This document shows, piece by piece, positions 10,369-18,208 of a stretch of 48,408 nt of DNA (positions are counted from its first letter, which is position 1; the number at the start of each line of letters is the position of its first letter). The stretch spans positions 1 to 48,408 of the forward strand of contig NZ_FTNV01000006.1 in the NCBI RefSeq assembly GCF_900156535.1. The letters run 5' to 3'. The notes under the pieces were generated by a model that did no database searches, was not told the DNA's origin, and worked only from the letters and a program-made list of their open reading frames with translations. Made by a program: the position numbers and the translations under genes. Source of the DNA: Roseovarius nanhaiticus (GTDB lineage Bacteria; Pseudomonadota; Alphaproteobacteria; Rhodobacterales; Rhodobacteraceae).

Positions 10369-11444
10369 GTCAGGTCATCTTTCGCATCTGGCTCCAGGAA
10401 AAAACGGATCATTTCGGCGCTGGCATCGGGGCCGGCGGGGTCGGCATAGCTGCCGCCCGGCTGTCCGCCGGACCAGGCGTGGCCCAGCCCCTCGATGCGC
10501 CACTGTTCGGTGTGAATTTGTGACTCGGCGCCCCATGTCAGGCTGCGGTGATAGCGGCGCCCGCCTGCGGTGCCGCGCTCCTCGCTTGTGAGGACGGGGC
10601 CTTTGACGCCAGCCTCGGCCATTGCGGCGATGGCGCTGCCATTCGCGGGGTGAACGGTGCTGTCATTCGCGCCATGCAGGACAATGGTGCGGGGCGCGAA
10701 GGTGGCGGGGGGCCGTGTGACGCCGCCATTACCGGCCATCGCGGCAAAGGCCGACGGCACGTCATGCGCGGCCCCCAGCGGCAAACCGGAATGCGCGCCG
10801 ACGGCGGCAAAGACATCCGGATAGGCATGGCCCAGGATCACCGCCATCGCGGCGCCCGCCGAAAGGCCCGCCACGAAGGTGTGCCGGGGCGCAATGCCAT
10901 GGTGCTGCGCGATCTGGCGGGTCAGGCCCGCGATGATCTCGGGCTCGCCCCGGCCACGGGCCTGATCGCCCTTCGAAAACCAGTTCCAGCAGGTTTGCGC
11001 ATTGGCGCCGCGCGATTGCTCGGGGTAGATCACGATCAGGCGGTGCGCTTCGGCATGGGCATTCATCCCGGTGCCAAGGGCGAAATCCTCGGGCGTCTGG
11101 GTGCAGCCGTGCAGCATGACGACGAGGCCATTTGCGCCCGCGCTGGCGGAGGCGGGGATATACGTGCGATAGGCGCGCGTGCCGCTTTTGCCGCTGTGCT
11201 GGCCGCGCGCGAAAGTCGCGCCTTGCGGCAGGTCCGGCGCCGTCTCGCCGCGCGCGCCTTGCCCCAGCCCGGCCCGCGCCAGCGCATCGCGGATGATGCC
11301 GCCCGCCCGGTCACCGCCAGTGCCGCCGCCATCGCCCAGCCCGTGGCGGGCCAGTGTCTGCCGGACCAGCGCGGCTGGGTCCATCTGCGCGTTGCGCATG
11401 CCTTCAGGAGCCGTGCGCCATGCGCCGGCGTTCAGTCGTTTCAT
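10365..11444 (-). CDS. PHB depolymerase family esterase
   Basis: Alpha/beta hydrolase of 359 aa related to the poly(3-hydroxybutyrate) depolymerase / feruloyl esterase-like family. Oxyanion segment LHGCTQ (111-116), lipase box GLSAG with Ser195, Asp261 (HGAND) and His322 (GLGHAW) form the catalytic triad. The first ~85 residues are a low-complexity leader without a clear signal peptide, and no starch- or PHB-binding domain follows, so an intracellular or general esterase role is as likely as polymer degradation. GGAAAGAAG precedes the ATG. It lies 27 bases after the ribbon-helix-helix gene and overlaps the C45-type gene (ATGA), forming one operon. Confidence 0.87.
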   Translation of the reverse strand: MKRLNAGAWRTAPEGMRNAQMDPAALVRQTLARHGLGDGGGTGGDRAGGIIRDALARAGLGQGARGETAPDLPQGATFARGQHSGKSGTRAYRTYIPASASAGANGLVVMLHGCTQTPEDFALGTGMNAHAEAHRLIVIYPEQSRGANAQTCWNWFSKGDQARGRGEPEIIAGLTRQIAQHHGIAPRHTFVAGLSAGAAMAVILGHAYPDVFAAVGAHSGLPLGAAHDVPSAFAAMAGNGGVTRPPATFAPRTIVLHGANDSTVHPANGSAIAAMAEAGVKGPVLTSEERGTAGGRRYHRSLTWGAESQIHTEQWRIEGLGHAWSGGQPGGSYADPAGPDASAEMIRFFLEPDAKDDLT

Positions 11445-11471
11445 GATCTTCTTTCCGATTGGGGGAGGGGG

Positions 11472-11888
11472 CTATCTGATCCGGTCGGCCAGTGCTGTCT
11501 TGATCTCGGGCGAGGCCTGAAGCGCGCCCAGAACGGTGATCGAGCCGATGGTCGCTAGGGCCAGCTCGGGCGTCACGTCGGGTGCGATGCGCGCGAGGCC
11601 CACCACCTTGACATGCAGCACCTCGCCGCGCGCGCGCAGATCCTCCAGATCGGCGCTGGTGTAGTCCCGCAAGCCCAGCTCCATCGTGTGCCGCTCGACC
11701 GATTTCGAGACGATCTCGGACTGGGCGTCGATCTGGTTGCGGATGGCGGTGCGAATGAAGTCGCTTCGGTTGGAATAGAACCCCTCCTGCACCAGAAGGT
11801 CGATCCGGCCCAGATCCACAAAGCCCAGATTGATCGTGATCTTTTCGTTCTCGGGCTGTTTGTCGCGCAGCTGTTTGACGTTGGTCAT
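11472..11888 (-). CDS. CopG-like ribbon-helix-helix transcriptional regulator
   Basis: A 138-aa protein whose N-terminal part (KITINLGFVDLGRIDLLVQE, then SNRSDFIRTAIRNQI) has the beta-strand/helix/helix pattern of MetJ/Arc/CopG proteins. The C-terminal ~80 residues contain no recognised domain. As first gene of the esterase operon it is probably its autoregulated local regulator: a 16-bp palindrome lies 9 bases before its start, next to the ribosome site. Unlike antitoxins of this fold, no toxin gene accompanies it. Confidence 0.75.
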   Translation of the reverse strand: MTNVKQLRDKQPENEKITINLGFVDLGRIDLLVQEGFYSNRSDFIRTAIRNQIDAQSEIVSKSVERHTMELGLRDYTSADLEDLRARGEVLHVKVVGLARIAPDVTPELALATIGSITVLGALQASPEIKTALADRIR

Positions 11889-11897
11889 CTTATATCT

Positions 11898-11922
11898 CCA
11901 TCCATATGGATGGTATATGGAT
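11898..11922 (-). promoter_or_regulatory. Palindromic operator before the ribbon-helix-helix gene
   Basis: CCATCCATATGGATGG (11898-11913) is a perfect 16-base palindrome. Its half-site ATATGGATG recurs directly at 11915-11923. It borders the GGAG ribosome site for the start at 11888. Tandem half-sites are the usual target layout of ribbon-helix-helix dimers. Confidence 0.6.
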
Positions 11923-11953
11923 GTTTTTCATCCCACGCAAGCCTTTTCGTCGC

Positions 11954-12898
11954 TCAGCCCTGCGCCTCGCCCAGCCGGTCGGCCTTTTGCGCGTCGCGCT
12001 GGCCCATCGGCTGATCCTCGCCCACGGTGGTGTCGTACCGCGTCTGGGCCTCCATCTCGGCATTCAGCTCGGCCCCCATAAGGACGATATAGGCCGAGAT
12101 CCAGAGCCACATCAGCAGCACGATCGCGCCGCCAAGAGAGCCGAAACTCTCATTGTATGATCCGAAATTGGCCGCATAGATCGCAAAGCCGATCGAGGCG
12201 ACGAGCCAGACAAGACAGGCAATGACGGCGCCCGGCGAGGCCCAGGACCATTCGGGTTGATCGCGGTCGGGGCCAAAGCGGTAGAGGCAGGCCAGCGCCA
12301 CGGCCAGAAGGACCAGCAGCAATAGCCAGCTGGCGCCGGTGATCGCCATCTCCACTACGGGTCCAAGCTGCACGAAGGCGAGCACCGCGGGCACGGCGGC
12401 CATCAGGGTCAGGGCGACAACGGCCCCCAGGATCAGCGCCAGGGTCAGCCCGAAGGTGATGACCTTGAGCCAGAGAAAGCCGCGCTCTTCCTCTTCGTCA
12501 TAGGCCACGTTCAGCCCCTCGATCAGGCTGCCGACACCCTTCGACGCCGAATAAAGCGCCAAGAGGATGCCCAGCACGGCCGCAAGTCCCAGTCCGCCCT
12601 CGCGCGAGCCGGCCACACCCTCGGCCTGGTCGATGATGATGGTCGCCACTTCCTGCGGCATGACATCGGTCAGGGCCTGAAGCTGGGTCACGATCTGCGA
12701 TGGCTCGACCAGAAGCCCGCCGATGGCCAAAAGCGCGGTCAGCGCCGGAAAGATCGCAAGTAGGGCATAAAAGGCGACGCCCGCGGCAATCAGGCCAACA
12801 TGGTCGCGTGCCATCTCGTCCTTGACGCGCAGGGCGATATCCTTCCAGCCCTTGGCCGGGATCCGGGTGGGCTTTTCGGCGTGGCGGCCTCGGGTCAT
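11954..12898 (-). CDS. YihY/BrkB family inner-membrane protein
   Basis: A 314-aa polytopic membrane protein. The start carries KDIALRVKDEMARDHVGLIA followed by six or so hydrophobic segments, beginning with AAGVAFYALLAIFPALTALL and ending with LGGAIVLLMWLWISAYIVL-type helices and the GAELNAE motif, all characteristic of the YihY/BrkB family (once called ribonuclease BN). The molecular function is unsettled. A hydrophilic tail follows. GGAAGGA lies before the start. The gene follows the terminator of the DUF3618 operon, so it needs its own promoter or readthrough. Confidence 0.88.
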   Translation of the reverse strand: MTRGRHAEKPTRIPAKGWKDIALRVKDEMARDHVGLIAAGVAFYALLAIFPALTALLAIGGLLVEPSQIVTQLQALTDVMPQEVATIIIDQAEGVAGSREGGLGLAAVLGILLALYSASKGVGSLIEGLNVAYDEEEERGFLWLKVITFGLTLALILGAVVALTLMAAVPAVLAFVQLGPVVEMAITGASWLLLLVLLAVALACLYRFGPDRDQPEWSWASPGAVIACLVWLVASIGFAIYAANFGSYNESFGSLGGAIVLLMWLWISAYIVLMGAELNAEMEAQTRYDTTVGEDQPMGQRDAQKADRLGEAQG

Positions 12899-12932
12899 GT
12901 GGGTCTGTCCTTCCGGGGTGCGTCATAAAATG

Positions 12933-12959
12933 CGGGCGGCCCCGACAAAGGGCCGCCCG
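12933..12959 (-). terminator. Rho-independent-like terminator of the stress operon
   Basis: CGGGCGGCCC and GGGCCGCCCG form a 10-bp stem with a 7-base loop, followed in the minus-strand transcript by ATTTTAT. It lies directly after the stop of the DUF3618 gene. Confidence 0.65.
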
Positions 12960-12967
12960 GCGACGTG

Positions 12968-14221
12968 TCAGCTCTCGCGCTTTGCGTCGTCCTTGATGTC
13001 GCCAAGATTCTCGTGCTTGGCCTTTTCCGTCGCGGCATCGGCAACCTTGTTGGCCGCCGACTTGGCCTTGTCCGCGGCGGTCGCCGCCGCGTCCTTGACG
13101 TCGCCTTCCAGGTCCGAGGCCACCGTCTTGGCCTCGTCCACACCGGCCTGGACCACCTTTTGGGCCTTCTCGACCTCCTCGGCATAGATGCGCTCGGCCT
13201 CTTCATAAAGGTCATCGCTATAGCCGCCGATATATTCGTCCTCGGTGCGGGTGCGGGGCAGGGCGCCCGCAATGGCGGCACCGACGGCGAAGGCCACGGC
13301 GCCCACGACGAGCGGATGATCGTCGTAGAAATCGGCGGCCTGATCGGCGCCGCGGTTCAGGCGGCGGCCCGCCTCGTCCCGCGCATCAAGGGCGCGGGCG
13401 CGCGCAGCGGCGATGCGCTCGCGCGCTTCCTGGGACAGGTTCTCGGTCCCTTCGGTCAGGCGGCGCTGCACCGCATTGGCGTGATCGCTGGCGCTGCTCC
13501 AGACATTGCCTGCGCTGTCGCGCACCCGTTGGGCAGCACTGCTGGCACTGTCCGACACGGTTTCGGCGGCGTTGCCTGCGCTGTCACGCACCGAGTCCGC
13601 TGCGGAGGAGACGGCGCCCGCCGCAGAGGAGGAGCCGGAGGCGACCTTGTCGCGCGCATCCTCTGCGGCGCTGCGGGCCTTGGCACCCAGACCGTCCGAG
13701 GAGTGGCCCGAGGCGGTGCCCCGGCGCTCGCCTTCGTCCCAATCGCGCGCCCACGAGGGCGCCGACGGGTGGCGCCCGCCGGTCACGGTTTTCGGACCCG
13801 CATAGCCGGCACCGCGCCGCGCGGCACGGTCGGGTGCGCTGTCATCGAAATGCCGCGCGTGACCGTGATCCGTATCCCACTCGCGGTCCCGCACGAATGT
13901 GGCAGGCGGCCGGGCGTCGCGGGTGCGATAATCGCGGTCGCGGTCGCGGTCATCGCGGCGGTCGCTGCTGCGGTTGCCTCCGAACATCAGCCAGGCAAGG
14001 CCCGCGCCGGTCACGGCGAGGGCGACGGGGTTTTCCCGCGCCGACCGCGCGACCGAGCGGCCAAACTCGCCGCCATGTTCGCGGAATTGGTCGCCCAACT
14101 GCTGGAATACACCGTCGAGTGAGAAACGGTCCTGCAGCCCTTCGATCGAATCCTTCAGGCCATCACGCTCGCGCTCGATTTCGCGCTCGATTTCTTCGGG
14201 AGTTCTGGAATCATTTGTCAT
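12968..14221 (-). CDS. DUF3618 domain protein, membrane-anchored with long helical region
   Basis: A 417-aa protein starting MTNDSRTPEEIEREIERERD, the DUF3618 signature helix. A short hydrophobic stretch follows (NPVALAVTGAGLAWLMFGG), then an Arg/Asp-rich linker. Next comes a long series of Ala/Ser/Asp-rich amphipathic repeats (variants of SAADSVRDSAGNAAETVSD), a second hydrophobic segment (PLVVGAVAFAVGAAIAGALP) and an Ala/Lys-rich tail reminiscent of LEA-like proteins. The start ATG 14221 overlaps the YqjE-like gene by 11 bases. By analogy with the YqjD/ElaB/YqjE group it may associate with membrane and ribosome or protect the envelope; this is inference. Confidence 0.82.
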   Translation of the reverse strand: MTNDSRTPEEIEREIERERDGLKDSIEGLQDRFSLDGVFQQLGDQFREHGGEFGRSVARSARENPVALAVTGAGLAWLMFGGNRSSDRRDDRDRDRDYRTRDARPPATFVRDREWDTDHGHARHFDDSAPDRAARRGAGYAGPKTVTGGRHPSAPSWARDWDEGERRGTASGHSSDGLGAKARSAAEDARDKVASGSSSAAGAVSSAADSVRDSAGNAAETVSDSASSAAQRVRDSAGNVWSSASDHANAVQRRLTEGTENLSQEARERIAAARARALDARDEAGRRLNRGADQAADFYDDHPLVVGAVAFAVGAAIAGALPRTRTEDEYIGGYSDDLYEEAERIYAEEVEKAQKVVQAGVDEAKTVASDLEGDVKDAAATAADKAKSAANKVADAATEKAKHENLGDIKDDAKRES

Positions 14222-14609
14222 CGTAGGCTTCCTTAACTGCGTTGGCATCCCGCTGGACGTTCTTCGCGGTGCGCGAGGGCGCCAGGCTGGACAGCTTGAG
14301 ATCATTCGTACCCTTGCCGAGAAGGACGAAGGCGATGATTGCCAGTACGACACCGACGATCAGCGCGCTCCATCCGCCATCAATGCCCGCCTCGGTCAGC
14401 GCCGCGACGAGGGCGGCGGACAGCACGTTCAGCGAGGTGAGCGCGATGATCGCCGCAGCCACGATAAGCCCGATGGCGACGCCGGCACGGTTGAGGTTTT
14501 CGGACACTTCCGCGCGGGCAAGGTCGACTTCCTTGCGCACCAGCGAGCTGACATGGTTCAGCGCATCGCCCAGCATGTCCGTGGTCGATTTTTTGGTCGG
14601 ATCGCTCAT
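14211..14609 (-). CDS. YqjE-like (phage holin superfamily) membrane protein
   Basis: A 132-aa protein with a soluble N-terminal helix (LNHVSSLVRKEVDLARAEVS) and two transmembrane segments (VAIGLIVAAAIIALTSLNVL and ALIVGVVLAIIAFVLLG), matching the Actinobacterial holin/YqjE family. It is not a phage lysis gene in this context: it overlaps the neighbouring operon genes on both sides (ATGA upstream, 11 bases downstream), as in enterobacterial yqjD-yqjE clusters. Confidence 0.83.
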   Translation of the reverse strand: MSDPTKKSTTDMLGDALNHVSSLVRKEVDLARAEVSENLNRAGVAIGLIVAAAIIALTSLNVLSAALVAALTEAGIDGGWSALIVGVVLAIIAFVLLGKGTNDLKLSSLAPSRTAKNVQRDANAVKEAYDDK

Positions 14610-15175
14610 GATGCACCTCCTGTGGTGGTTGTGCCCGTCGCGGCCGTGCCGTGAACGGCGGGCGCTCCGGTCTGGACGTTGGTTTGCACGGCGGTCCCGC
14701 GGCTGGCATGGACCGAACTGGCCGAGACCGGCGCCGATGTGTCCGCGCCGTCATCGCCCCGGCGCGCCGAGGCCGTCGCAAAGCGCGTGGCCGCAAACCC
14801 GGCCAACGCGGCGCCGCCCAGAAAGAGCAGGGGATTGCGCTTGGCAAAGCTGCTGATTTCATTGGCCATCTCGCCCAGATCCTTGTCGCGGATCTGGTCC
14901 GAGACGTCCGCGAGGCTCCCGGCGATCTGGCCGAAGGTACGCTCTTGCGGCGATCCGTCGCGCATGTCGTCGGCGGCCTTGCGCAGGGCCGAGGCCACGT
15001 CGGACACTTCGCCGGCCACGCCCGATTTGGCGCTTTCGGCGCGGCGGCTCGCTTCGCTGCGCACGGCGCCGGCGGCGTCCTTGGCGGTCTCGCGGGCGCT
15101 CTCTTTCAAGTCTGCAGTTGCCGTCTTGGCCTGCTGCTTGAGGTCTTCTGACGTCTTCGAGGTTGGGTCGGTCAT
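14606..15175 (-). CDS. Helical membrane-anchored stress-type protein
   Basis: A 189-aa protein. Residues 1-75 are amphipathic Ala/Lys/Glu repeats (KQQAKTATADLKESARETAK) like LEA or nutrient-deprivation-induced proteins. One hydrophobic anchor (LLFLGGAALAGFAATRFA) is followed by a Thr/Ser/Ala-rich tail. The ribosome site AAGGAGA is strong. It is the second gene of the operon, 18 bases after the 22-aa peptide gene. The ElaB/YqjD group is the nearest functional analogy; identity is not certain. Confidence 0.75.
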   Translation of the reverse strand: MTDPTSKTSEDLKQQAKTATADLKESARETAKDAAGAVRSEASRRAESAKSGVAGEVSDVASALRKAADDMRDGSPQERTFGQIAGSLADVSDQIRDKDLGEMANEISSFAKRNPLLFLGGAALAGFAATRFATASARRGDDGADTSAPVSASSVHASRGTAVQTNVQTGAPAVHGTAATGTTTTGGAS

Positions 15176-15193
15176 GATGCTCTCCTTTACAGG

Positions 15194-15262
15194 TTAAAAC
15201 GCGAGATTGAGGATGGCGAGGACCACCACGATCAATCCAATGAGGTAGATAACTGCGTTCAT
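15194..15262 (-). CDS. 22-residue hydrophobic membrane peptide
   Basis: A short gene with a clear AGGGAG ribosome site seven bases before ATG 15262. The peptide begins MNAVIYLIGLIVVVLAIL and ends NLAF, a single transmembrane helix with almost no soluble part. It heads the stress operon, 18 bases before the next start. Similar tiny proteins occur in Rhodobacteraceae as hypothetical proteins. An upstream in-frame extension to 15379 is possible but lacks a ribosome site. Confidence 0.6.
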   Translation of the reverse strand: MNAVIYLIGLIVVVLAILNLAF

Positions 15263-15313
15263 GGGGGATCTCCCTTCAGCTTGCGTCTTCACATGCGTGT
15301 GACATGCCAAGAC

Positions 15314-15338
15314 AATCTCGAAAGCGGTCAAAGGTTCC
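15314..15338 (-). promoter_or_regulatory. GGAAC-N16-GATT promoter-like sequence before the stress operon
   Basis: On the minus strand GGAAC (15338-15334) is followed after 16 bases by GATT (15317-15314), about 50 bases before the 22-aa peptide start. It keeps only the -35 and terminal TT of the EcfG pattern. A TTGACC lies within the spacer and could instead be a sigma-70 -35. Confidence 0.25.
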
Positions 15339-15479
15339 CGTTTTGCGCGAAGAGCGGGCGGGCGCATAATAATTTTCATTTGGATGGACCTGTGGTAAAC
15401 ACGAGCTTGTGACGCGACCGCGTAAGTCGTTGACTGCCACCATCGAGCCCGGCTGGCGCGTAACTGAGATGTGGGGGGT

Positions 15480-17645
15480 ATGATGAAGGCGCAGGGAACT
15501 GCAGGTGACTTTCCTATCAGCGATACGATCCCGAATACGGGCGGCTACGAATGGCGCGTGGCGGAAAACAAATTGCGCTGGTCCAATGGGGTGGCCAAGA
15601 TCTGTGGCGTCACGTTTGGTCCCGGAGACGAGGCCGGATTTCTGGATTTCGTGCATCCGGACGACCGGATGCAGGTCGAGGCCCGCATATCGTGCTACCT
15701 TGGGGCGGGGTCCAATTATTCACACAGCTTTCGCATCGTCCGCCGCGATGGGCAGGTCCGCACCATTCTGGACCGTGGCCAGATCGAGCGCGCTGCCGAT
15801 GGCACCGTCACAGCGTTTCGCGGCGTGGTGATTGATACCACGGATGATGTAATGCCGGCAGCGCCCCCGCCAAAGGCAGAGCCCGACGCGATAAACCGGC
15901 ATTTGTCCCGGTTGGTCGGCCGCGCCTCCGGTTTGGGCGCATATGAGCTGGATGTAGAGACCGGTGCTGCGACGTGGTCAAAGGAATTGCTCCGGATATT
16001 GGGCCGCCCGGATGCTCTGTGTTCCGGGTCGATGGAGATGGCGTTGCAGATGGTCCACCCCGATGACCGCCAGAGGGTGCGGGGCGACATGGCGTCGGCG
16101 CTGGACCGGACCGGCCCCTATGATCTGGAATATCGCCTGTTACTGGGAAAGGGCGACGTGCGCTGGGTTCGTGATCGCGGCGATGTCATTGGCGGCGGTC
16201 CGGACAGTGCGGACGGCCCGGCGCGGGCGGTCGGTGTCCTCATTGACATCACGCGCAGAAAGATCGCCGAGGAATCTTTGGCCTCTACGGATGCTTTGCT
16301 TGAGGCGCTTTTCGAAAATTCGCCTGTCGGAATCGGTGTCTGGGACCGCTCGTTCCGATACCTGCGCGTCAACCGCAAGCTGGCCGAAATCAACGGCCTG
16401 CCGGTCGAGGCCCATATAGGCAGGACACCAGAAGAGCTTTTGCCTGGTCTCGAAGGGATTCAAGCGCTTTATGCAGGATGGCGCCGCATCCTGAGAACTG
16501 GTAAGCCCTGGCTGGACGTCCAGTTGACAGGCAAGACACCGGCGGATCCCGACGCCCTCAAGGTTTGGCGGGTCCATTTCTTTCCGGTCGAGACCGGGGG
16601 CGAGATCGTCGGGATTGCAGCAACCGCAGAAGATGTCACGGCAGAGCATCACGCCGAAATGGCTCTGCGAAACAACGCGCTTCAACTCCAGCGTATTCTG
16701 GATGGAACCGTCGGGTTCGTCGGCATTCTGGATATCGACGGCACCGTTACCGAAGCAAATGCACCGGCGCTGACGGCCGCGGGCCTGGTCCGTTCGGATG
16801 TCATCGGACGACATTTTTGGGATACCCATTGGTGGAGCTATGACGCGGACGTCCGCGCGCGGCTGAAATCGGATGTGCAACAGGCCGCCGCGGGTCAGCA
16901 GATCAGGCACGATGCCAAGGTCCTGCTCAAGGACGATCAGAAAATCACGATCGACTTTCAGCTCTCACCGGTGACCGATGACACGGGCCGCGTGACGCAT
17001 ATCATCCCTTCGGGCTTTGATGTCACCGATCGTAACGAGGCGTTGGACCACCTTCAGATGTTGATGGCCGAGGTCAATCATCGGTCAAAGAACGTCCTTT
17101 CGCTGGTTCAGGCAATCGCGCGCCAAACGGTCAAAACCAGCCCGGATGACTTTCTGGAAAAATTCTCGTCGCGCATCGGCGCCCTTGCGCAGGCACAGGA
17201 TCTGTTGGTTCAGGCCAACTGGGCCAGCGTCGATCTGCGTACCTTGGTCACCTCGCAGCTGGGCTATTTCAAGGACTCCATCGGCCAACGCATCCAACTT
17301 TCGGGGCCCGATGTGATGCTGTCGGCACAGGCGGCACAAAGCCTGTCGATGGTATTGCACGAGTTGGCAACCAACGCGGGAAAATACGGCTCGCTTTCCA
17401 ATGCCGAAGGTCGGGTAGACATAGATTGGACCGCCGAGAACATTGAGGGCATGCCCTTGTTGTCTTTGACATGGGCTGAACATGGAGGGCCTCCGGTGAC
17501 GCCTCCTCAACGCACTGGGTTTGGCTCTTTGTTGATCAACACGATGATTGAATCGGCGTTCGACGCCAAGTCCGAGATGACCTACGATCCAGCAGGCGTC
17601 GCCTGGCGTCTGACGCGCGGCGCGACGGGAGTCAGACACACGTGA
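15480..17645 (+). CDS. Multi-PAS HWE-family sensor histidine kinase
   Basis: An intact 721-aa soluble sensor kinase. Four PAS/PAC modules can be seen (about residues 20-115, 135-260, 270-395, 400-520). The first two have the PAS-fold HPDD motif; the third (FENSPVGIGVWDRSFRYLRVN) resembles a PAS in the broken kinase at 7500-7700. The C-terminal HWE kinase has its phospho-acceptor His in EVNHRSKNVLSL, N-box HELATNAGKYGSLS and WAEHGGPPV. No transmembrane segment is present. ATG 15480 sits close to a G-run; GTG 15471 or ATG 15483 are alternatives. No response regulator is adjacent, so it is an orphan kinase here. Confidence 0.9.
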   Translation: MMKAQGTAGDFPISDTIPNTGGYEWRVAENKLRWSNGVAKICGVTFGPGDEAGFLDFVHPDDRMQVEARISCYLGAGSNYSHSFRIVRRDGQVRTILDRGQIERAADGTVTAFRGVVIDTTDDVMPAAPPPKAEPDAINRHLSRLVGRASGLGAYELDVETGAATWSKELLRILGRPDALCSGSMEMALQMVHPDDRQRVRGDMASALDRTGPYDLEYRLLLGKGDVRWVRDRGDVIGGGPDSADGPARAVGVLIDITRRKIAEESLASTDALLEALFENSPVGIGVWDRSFRYLRVNRKLAEINGLPVEAHIGRTPEELLPGLEGIQALYAGWRRILRTGKPWLDVQLTGKTPADPDALKVWRVHFFPVETGGEIVGIAATAEDVTAEHHAEMALRNNALQLQRILDGTVGFVGILDIDGTVTEANAPALTAAGLVRSDVIGRHFWDTHWWSYDADVRARLKSDVQQAAAGQQIRHDAKVLLKDDQKITIDFQLSPVTDDTGRVTHIIPSGFDVTDRNEALDHLQMLMAEVNHRSKNVLSLVQAIARQTVKTSPDDFLEKFSSRIGALAQAQDLLVQANWASVDLRTLVTSQLGYFKDSIGQRIQLSGPDVMLSAQAAQSLSMVLHELATNAGKYGSLSNAEGRVDIDWTAENIEGMPLLSLTWAEHGGPPVTPPQRTGFGSLLINTMIESAFDAKSEMTYDPAGVAWRLTRGATGVRHT

Positions 17646-18208
17646 GCCAGCCATCGCTGATATCGGCACAGATGGCGGCGCGCAGTGGGGGTCAGACAAT
17701 AAAAAACCAGACCGCACTGCGCATTAACATAATAAACCTTATCAGAAATGCTGCTGTAATAGCGGCACACTCTAAACTGGGTTGCGACAAATCCCCTATC
17801 TTGCTGGAAAGCAAGGAGAACAGTAGATGTCCCACGCGGGTTCAGCTTGACGGCGAGAAGTTCCATGGCAGGAGTTCGTCGATCCTGCTTTGCGGATGAC
17901 CGGCGGCGATGGCTTCGAGGGTGGCCGTGAGATAGGCGAAGGGCTCGACGCCTTTGATGCGGACAGCCCGCTTCGTCAGATCATTGGAGACCCGATTGCT
18001 GCCTCGGATGCCTTTGTCCAAGGCCAGTCAGTAAACTTCAATATCATCAGCGCCGAGCGCGTCTCCGACGGAAGGGGCTTCAAATTCCTCACCGATATCG
18101 TCGTGATGTATCTGCAAAACTCAGACCCATGAATTGTTTCTCTATTGTTTTCGTAGTGGTCGAAATATGCTGCTTCGGGCCGGGCAAGCCTGCAAGTCAA
18201 GGAGGGCA
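17646..18208. other. Gene-poor gap with insertion-sequence debris
   Basis: About 560 bases without an intact gene. It is more AT-rich around 17690-17830, has a small hairpin (CTTGCT-GGAA-AGCAAG, 17800-17815) and holds an IS66 transposase tail. An 80-codon plus-strand frame (17890-18132) overlaps this tail and is not recognisable. Confidence 0.5.
17842..17958 (-). mobile_element. IS66-family transposase remnant (C-terminal end only)
   Basis: The minus strand encodes GVEPFAYLTATLEAIAAGH followed by PQSRIDELLPWNF and a stop at 17842-17844, which is the typical C-terminus of IS66 TnpC transposases (G-V/L-x-P-x-x-Y-L … H-P-x-S-x-I-D-x-L-L-P-W). Upstream of about 17958 similarity is lost, and no inverted repeats or accessory tnpA/tnpB genes are present. 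It is a relic. Confidence 0.7.

Noticed and set aside
13500..13640. Repetitive stretch in the DUF3618 gene as a DNA repeat array
   Set aside because: The repetition is at the protein level (Ala/Ser/Asp heptad-like repeats) without exact DNA units or spacers; it is not a CRISPR.
14211..14609. Holin-family protein as evidence of a prophage
   Set aside because: No other phage genes are present, and the operon partners match the chromosomal YqjD/YqjE-type arrangement.
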